Source: Anaerolineae bacterium | GTDB lineage: Bacteria; Chloroflexota; Anaerolineae; B4-G1; SLSP01 | Assembly (NCBI GenBank): GCA_021107605.1 | Contig: JAIOSN010000344.1 | Location: forward strand, 1 to 8,387 | DNA length: 8,387 nucleotides | Reading direction: 5' to 3' | Shown here: positions 4,993 through 8,387 of the stretch, in pieces | Layout of the letters: each line of letters opens with the position of its first letter | Numbering within the stretch: the first letter of the stretch is position 1 | Made by a program: the position numbers and the translations under genes | Notes under the pieces: model-generated | The model's database searches: none | What the model saw: the letters and a program-made list of their open reading frames with translations, nothing else | What the model was told of the DNA's origin: nothing

Positions 4993-6448
4993 ACGCCTCA
5001 TCTACGAATTATCCGTACCGGGACGCAGAGGCACACAACCGCCCAAACTTGACGTTCCCCCCACCGCGCTGCCTACCGAGCTGCTCCGCGATGAATTGCC
5101 GCTCCCAGAAGTGAGCGAGATAGATCTGGTCCGGCATTATCTGCGGCTCTCCCAGCTCAACTACTCCGTCGATCACAACACGTACCCCCTCGGCTCCTGT
5201 ACGATGAAGTACAATCCCAAGGTGAACGAGGCGGCGGCAAATTTGCCCGGCTTCACCGGATTACATCCCCGGCAGGACGAGGCCACCATCCAGGGCGCGC
5301 TCTACATCATGCACCAATTGCAGGAGCAACTCAAAGAGATCGGGGGCTTTGCCGGCATGACGCTGCAGCCCGCCGCCGGCGCGCATGGCGAGCTGACCGG
5401 CGTGCTTATCATGCGCAAATACCAGCGGGAGCGCGGCGAGACGCAACGTGACACGATCCTGGTGCCGGATTCAGCGCACGGCACGAATCCCGCCACCACC
5501 AGCATGAGCGGGTTGCGCGTCGTCGAGATCCCCTCAGATGAACGGGGCAACGTGGATCTAGCCGCGCTCAAAAGCCAGCTCTCTGATCGCATTGTCGGTC
5601 TGATGCTCACAAATCCCAATACATTGGGACTTTTTGACGAGAATTTACTGGAGATCATCGAGCTAGTCCACGAATGCGGCGGCCTGGTTTACGGCGACGG
5701 GGCCAACATGAACGCGCTGCTGGGCATCATGCGGCCTGGCGACGCCGGGATTGACGTGATGCACTTCAACCTGCATAAGACCTTCAGCACGCCGCACGGC
5801 GGCGGCGGGCCGGGCAGCGGGCCAGTCGGCGTCGCGGAACAGCTGGTGGAGTTCCTCCCTGGTCCTGTTGTGCGTCAGGCAGTATCCGCAGAGGATGAGT
5901 TCCCTTACTACACGTTGCATACGCCGTCCAAATCCATCGGCCCGGTCAAATCCTTCTGGGGACATTTTGGCGTCATCGTGCGCGCCTACACTTACATACG
6001 CATGTTGGGCGCCGAGGGGTTGAGGAGAGCGGCCGAACACGCCGTGCTCAACGCCAACTACTTGCTCCACCACATCAAGGACGTCTATCACGTACCCTAC
6101 GACCGCACTTGCCAACACGAATTTGTCGTCGAGGGCCATTTTGAGGACGCGCCAGGGATACGCGCGCTGGATATCGCCAAACGGCTCATTGACTACGGCG
6201 TCCATCCACCCACCAACTACTTCCCGCTCATCGTGCATGAAGCGTTGATGATCGAGCCAACAGAGACGGAGAGCAAGCAAGCCGTGGATAATTACGCGGA
6301 ACTACTGCTCAAAATCGCGGTGGAAGCACGCGAGACCCCTGAATTGCTCCAGAAGGCGCCGCATAACGCCCCTCTGCGGCGTCTGGACGAAGTGCGGGCT
6401 GCGCGAGAGCAGATCTTACGTTACATACCAGTAGACAGTAGACGGTAA
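4985..6448 (+). CDS. gcvPB: Glycine dehydrogenase (decarboxylating), P-protein subunit 2
   Basis: C-terminal, PLP-carrying half of the split P protein, 487 aa. Seen: NTYPLGSCTMKYNPKVNE (65-82), QPAAGAHGELTG (128-139), SAHGTNPATTSMSGL (163-177), YGDGANMNALLG (236-247), and HFNLHKTFSTPHGGGGPGSG (260-279), where K265 should form the PLP Schiff base next to the glycine-rich loop. The start at 4985 is chosen over an in-frame upstream ATG (4955) because AGGAGGAG lies just before it, MSERLIYEL is the usual family N-terminus, and the 8-bp overlap with the gcvPA stop is typical of coupled subunits. The last residues (VDSRR) are encoded by an AGTAGAC heptamer repeat (6430-6443), so the extreme C-terminus may be a repeat-derived extension. 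A terminator hairpin lies 68 nt downstream. Confidence 0.97.
   Translation: MSERLIYELSVPGRRGTQPPKLDVPPTALPTELLRDELPLPEVSEIDLVRHYLRLSQLNYSVDHNTYPLGSCTMKYNPKVNEAAANLPGFTGLHPRQDEATIQGALYIMHQLQEQLKEIGGFAGMTLQPAAGAHGELTGVLIMRKYQRERGETQRDTILVPDSAHGTNPATTSMSGLRVVEIPSDERGNVDLAALKSQLSDRIVGLMLTNPNTLGLFDENLLEIIELVHECGGLVYGDGANMNALLGIMRPGDAGIDVMHFNLHKTFSTPHGGGGPGSGPVGVAEQLVEFLPGPVVRQAVSAEDEFPYYTLHTPSKSIGPVKSFWGHFGVIVRAYTYIRMLGAEGLRRAAEHAVLNANYLLHHIKDVYHVPYDRTCQHEFVVEGHFEDAPGIRALDIAKRLIDYGVHPPTNYFPLIVHEALMIEPTETESKQAVDNYAELLLKIAVEARETPELLQKAPHNAPLRRLDEVRAAREQILRYIPVDSRR
6429..6445. repeat. AGTAGAC heptamer repeat at the end of gcvPB
   Basis: CAGTAGACAGTAGACGG: two tandem AGTAGAC units, followed by a decayed GGTAAAC that supplies the gcvPB stop. 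Such heptamer runs usually sit in spacers; here the repeat codes the last residues of the protein. Confidence 0.45.
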
Positions 6449-6515
6449 ACAGGATACCCTGACTGCGATTGTCCATTAAATTCACATTGACGGTAGCAAA
6501 TAGAGCTTTACAAAC

Positions 6516-6562
6516 GGCACTGGTCCGGCAACTACAAGAGCGGGCCAGTGCCACCTTCTTTT
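6516..6562 (+). terminator. Intrinsic-type terminator of the gcv genes
   Basis: GGCACTGGTCCG (6516-6527) pairs with CGGGCCAGTGCC (6541-6552) over 12 bp with one G-U, around a 13-nt loop, followed by a pyrimidine-rich ACCTTCTTTT tract. Stem strength and position, 68 nt past the gcvPB stop, fit an operon terminator. The T-tract is interrupted, so efficiency is uncertain. Confidence 0.7.
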
Positions 6563-6581
6563 GGGAAATAGTTCCTTTAGG

Positions 6582-6734
6582 ACGCAGATAAACGCACTGG
6601 GGGCAGAAGTGTCACGTCTGCTCCCCAACGCTCTAAGCCCCCCGTCCCCGGGGGCGGGGAGCAGTGTGAGTGCGGCTTTTGCTCCAATGCAGATAAACGC
6701 TGCTAAACACCGATTTTTTTGCTTTTATCTGCGT
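6582..6734. repeat. GCAGATAAACGC direct and inverted copies
   Basis: GCAGATAAACGC occurs exactly at 6584-6595 and 6689-6700, and TTTATCTGCGT at 6724-6734 is the exact reverse complement of ACGCAGATAAA (6582-6592). The third copy can also pair with the second over 9 bp. They belong to the ACGCAGATAAACGC / ATCTGCGTGAATCT family of degenerate intergenic repeats common in several environmental phyla; family membership is from memory. Confidence 0.6.
6618..6664. repeat. GC-rich bulged hairpin
   Basis: The outer stem CTGCTCCCC (6618-6626) with GGGGAGCAG (6656-6664) is contiguous on the right arm with an inner stem GCCCCC (6637-6642) with GGGGGC (6650-6655). A 10-nt one-sided bulge (6627-6636) separates the left arms, and the loop is CGTCCCC. 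This is 15 bp of nearly pure GC pairing, embedded between the GCAGATAAACGC copies. No T-run follows. Confidence 0.55.
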
Positions 6735-6796
6735 GAATCTTCACCCGCTCTTGAATTTTGCAGGGTGGCTGAGCAGTAACCAGAAATCTAATTTTT

Positions 6797-6869
6797 TTTC
6801 TTAGCGTCTTTGTGGCGAACTACCTTTTCTTAGTGCCCTCTGCATCTTTATGGTGAGCTGTCTTTTTTC
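6797..6869. repeat. Imperfect tandem pair of a TTTCTTAG...CTTT(G/A)TGG repeat
   Basis: Unit one (about 6797-6829) reads TTTCTTAGCG then TCTTTGTGGCGAACTACC; unit two (about 6826-6869) reads TTTCTTAGTG, a 6-nt insert, then ATCTTTATGGTGAGCTGTC. They resemble the CTTAGCGTCTTTGTGGTGAA-type degenerate spacer repeats, from the same broad class as the CACCACGGAG fragment near 2787. Confidence 0.45.
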
Positions 6870-6903
6870 AAGGGAGCAACCATCCTCCACCCACTATTCA
6901 AAA

Positions 6904-6932
6904 TTGTAAAGCTTCCCAGAGAATGGTATAAT
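6904..6932 (+). promoter_or_regulatory. Promoter of the DUF2085-lgt unit
   Basis: TTGTAA (6904-6909), exact 17-nt spacing, and a consensus TATAAT (6927-6932) with an extended TG at 6924-6925. It lies about 50 nt before the DUF2085 ATG and is the strongest promoter match in the window, so constitutive expression is likely. Confidence 0.75.
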
Positions 6933-6983
6933 CATCCTCTACCAGCACGGATAAAAATCAACCCTGGATAGGAAGAAGAGTAT

Positions 6984-7751
6984 ATGAACGAAGAGCGCGC
7001 AGAGAGACCACCCGCATCCTCCCACGACCTCTCCCCAACAGAAATTGCAGCGGAAGCAGAACGGAGAGTCAGAGAGCATCAACAGTCAGACCCCCAACGC
7101 CGCGCGCAGTTGCGACTCAATCGCGTAGTTTTCTCGCTCTCCAAACATTGGTTGGCGCTCTTCAACACCCTGGCGGGATTGTACGCCGGCTTACCCATCC
7201 TGGCCCCGGTACTGATGCACTATGGCTATCCCCGCCCGGCCCACCTCATCTACGCCTTCTACACGCATTTATGCCACCAATACCCAATTCGTTCCTGGTT
7301 CCTCTTTGGGATGCGCCCCCACTATACAGTAGAGAGTGGCTTGTTGGCCGTCGAGGTGCAGAAATCCTACCAGTTTTTGGGCGACGCAAATTTAGGCTAC
7401 AAAATTGCTTTCTGCCAACGCGATGTAGCCATTTACGGCATGATGTTCTTGGCCGGGCTGCTCTACGTATTGCTGCGCCATCGCTGGAAAATCCCGGCGT
7501 TACCGCTTTGGGCCTACCTGCTCTTCGGGCTCCTGCCGATGGGCTTGGATGGCGGCTACCAATTGCTCGCCAACTTTATTACGTGGCTCAAACCTGGTTG
7601 GATAACGCCCCACGAAACAACCCCGGTACTGCGCACCCTCACCGGAGCACTCTTTGGCCTGAGTTCCATTGGCGTTACCTACCCCCTCATGGAGGAGTTT
7701 TTTGAGGATACTAAAAACTTACTAGCAGCACGATATAATTGGAGGCTTTAA
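6984..7751 (+). CDS. DUF2085 family multi-pass membrane protein
   Basis: Function unknown. The 255 aa begin with a charged, probably cytosolic tail (1-52, rich in Glu and Arg, helix-prone). Hydrophobic membrane segments follow at about 56-78, 148-165, 172-188 and 219-235. Family signature residues seen: THLCHQYPIRSWFLFG (94-109), with the CHQ triad and RSW; FCQRDVAIYG (143-152), with the second conserved Cys plus the R-D pair; GLDGGYQL (187-194); and LRTLTGALFG (216-225). The paired CHQ and CxRD motifs hint at a metal or redox site, which is inference only. The ATG is preceded by GGAAGAAGAG. A strong promoter lies upstream and lgt starts 3 nt downstream, with the lgt ribosome site (GGAGG) inside this gene's last codons, so the two are co-transcribed and coupled. 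A link to envelope biogenesis is suggested only by this neighbour. Confidence 0.85.
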   Translation: MNEERAERPPASSHDLSPTEIAAEAERRVREHQQSDPQRRAQLRLNRVVFSLSKHWLALFNTLAGLYAGLPILAPVLMHYGYPRPAHLIYAFYTHLCHQYPIRSWFLFGMRPHYTVESGLLAVEVQKSYQFLGDANLGYKIAFCQRDVAIYGMMFLAGLLYVLLRHRWKIPALPLWAYLLFGLLPMGLDGGYQLLANFITWLKPGWITPHETTPVLRTLTGALFGLSSIGVTYPLMEEFFEDTKNLLAARYNWRL

Positions 7752-7754
7752 ATT

Positions 7755-8387
7755 ATGATTCCACCCATAGACCCGACCTTAATTCACATTGGTACCTCCT
7801 TCGCCGTGCATTGGTACGGCCTGTTGATTGTCATCGGTATCATGTTGGCCGCCACCAGCGCGGCCCACTTAGCCCGCAACGCCAGAGAAGACCCCGATCA
7901 CATCTGGGACATGTTACTGGTCGTCATTATCCTCGGTGTAATCGGCGCGCGTGTCTACCACGTCTTCTCCCGCCCCGCCGGGGGATTGATTGGCTGGGAT
8001 TATTACAAGGTAAACCCACTGCAAGCGCTCTACATCTGGAACGGCGGGTTGGGTATCTACGGAGCTGTGCTGGGCGGCGCGCTGGGCGTGCTCATCTACA
8101 CTCGCTGGCACAAGCTCGCCCCGCTCAAATGGCTGGACTTCGCAGCGCCAGGCGCAGCGCTGGGGCAAGCCATCGGGCGCTGGGGCAACTACATCAACCG
8201 CGAGCTCTACGGGCCACCCACGGAACTCCCCTGGGGTTTGCACATTCCCGCCGCACACCGCATCATGCCCTACAACGATATGACCCAGTATCCGCCAGAG
8301 ACGCTCTTCCATCCCACTTTCCTCTATGAATCGCTCGCGGCGCTGGCCCTCTTCTTAATACTCTTCTGGCTAGGGACTAAACAGTAC
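7755..8387 (+). CDS. lgt: Prolipoprotein diacylglyceryl transferase, 3'-truncated by the window edge
   Basis: Integral membrane enzyme that moves a diacylglyceryl group from phosphatidylglycerol to the lipobox cysteine of prolipoproteins, the first step of lipoprotein maturation. 211 codons are open to the window end. Seen: HWYGLLIVIGIMLA (19-32) in the first membrane segment, GARVYHVF, WNGGLGIYGAVLGG, the family signature GRWGNYINRELYG, and HPTFLYES near the edge. The Arg and Asn of GRxxN are the known essential residues. The position of the essential E. coli histidine (H103, in SFHGG) is a tyrosine here (GIYGA); some other phyla also lack that histidine, so this need not mean inactivity. 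The ATG at 7755 has GGAGG 9 nt upstream and is 3 nt after the DUF2085 stop. The last catalytic segment and the C-terminus lie outside the window. Confidence 0.95.
   Translation, partial: MIPPIDPTLIHIGTSFAVHWYGLLIVIGIMLAATSAAHLARNAREDPDHIWDMLLVVIILGVIGARVYHVFSRPAGGLIGWDYYKVNPLQALYIWNGGLGIYGAVLGGALGVLIYTRWHKLAPLKWLDFAAPGAALGQAIGRWGNYINRELYGPPTELPWGLHIPAAHRIMPYNDMTQYPPETLFHPTFLYESLAALALFLILFWLGTKQY

Larger units (their letters stand above)
6449..6983. other. Repeat-rich gene-free spacer between gcvPB and the DUF2085 gene
   Basis: A 535-nt stretch with no convincing gene. In order it holds a terminator hairpin (6516-6562), two GCAGATAAACGC copies plus an inverted copy (6582-6734) around a GC-rich bulged hairpin (6618-6664), a pair of TTTCTTAG...TGG-type repeats (6797-6869), and the promoter of the next gene (6904-6932). 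The only plus-strand reading frame of note (6561-6779) is made of these repeats and has no ribosome site. Confidence 0.75.

Noticed and set aside
5663..6280. Long minus-strand reading frame opposite gcvPB
   Set aside because: Antisense shadow of a GC-rich gene whose sense strand carries all the GcvPB motifs.
6561..6779. Small plus-strand reading frame of 72 codons in the gcvPB-DUF2085 spacer
   Set aside because: It is built from the GCAGATAAACGC repeats and the GC-rich hairpin, has no ribosome site, and its translation resembles no protein family.
7148..7705. Plus-strand frame of 185 codons inside the DUF2085 gene
   Set aside because: Alternative-frame shadow; the 6984 frame carries the conserved DUF2085 motifs and membrane segments.
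7739..8329. Arg/His-rich plus-strand frame over the lgt region
   Set aside because: Out-of-frame shadow. The frame from 7755 to the window end encodes an unmistakable Lgt and simply has no stop inside the window.

Overview
The window looks like a piece of a moderately GC-rich bacterial chromosome, most plausibly a Chloroflexota (Anaerolineae-like) genome. The basis is the split glycine decarboxylase (separate gcvPA and gcvPB), extended -10 promoters of the form TGGTAWAAT, a DUF2085 membrane protein next to lgt, and intergenic spaces filled with short degenerate repeats (ACGCAGATAAACGC-like, CACCACGGAGCAC-like, AGTAGAC-like, TTAGTC-like). This placement is an inference; no rRNA or other phylogenetic marker is present.

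Layout. Positions 1-938: 3' part of a PLP-dependent low-specificity threonine aldolase (ltaE family), cut by the window edge. Positions ~939-2900: an AT-richer island with two convergent genes whose stop codons overlap by 8 bp. One is a DPPY-motif DNA methyltransferase (+). The other (-) encodes an XRE-type helix-turn-helix domain fused to a PD-(D/E)XK-like nuclease domain. Together they look like a compact restriction-modification system in which the restriction enzyme carries its own DNA-binding regulator domain; a palindrome overlaps the nuclease gene's promoter. Positions 3080-6448: gcvH-gcvPA-gcvPB, the H protein and both P-protein subunits of the glycine cleavage system, followed by a stem-loop terminator. 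gcvT and the lipoamide dehydrogenase are not in the window. Positions 6449-6983: a gene-free, repeat-rich spacer ending in a good promoter. Positions 6984-8387: a DUF2085 multi-pass membrane protein and lgt (prolipoprotein diacylglyceryl transferase, 3' end cut by the window), a tight two-gene unit.

How the genes fit together. Threonine aldolase makes glycine (plus acetaldehyde) from threonine. The glycine cleavage system decarboxylates glycine, carries the aminomethyl group on lipoylated H protein and feeds one-carbon metabolism. The restriction-modification pair sits between these two related functions and differs in base composition, so it is probably an acquired insertion.

The most interesting points are the HTH-nuclease fusion with its candidate self-operator, a perfect 12-bp inverted repeat inside the methyltransferase gene, a large AGTC-rich repeat/stem-loop between gcvH and gcvPA, and a possible alternative-pairing leader in front of gcvH.
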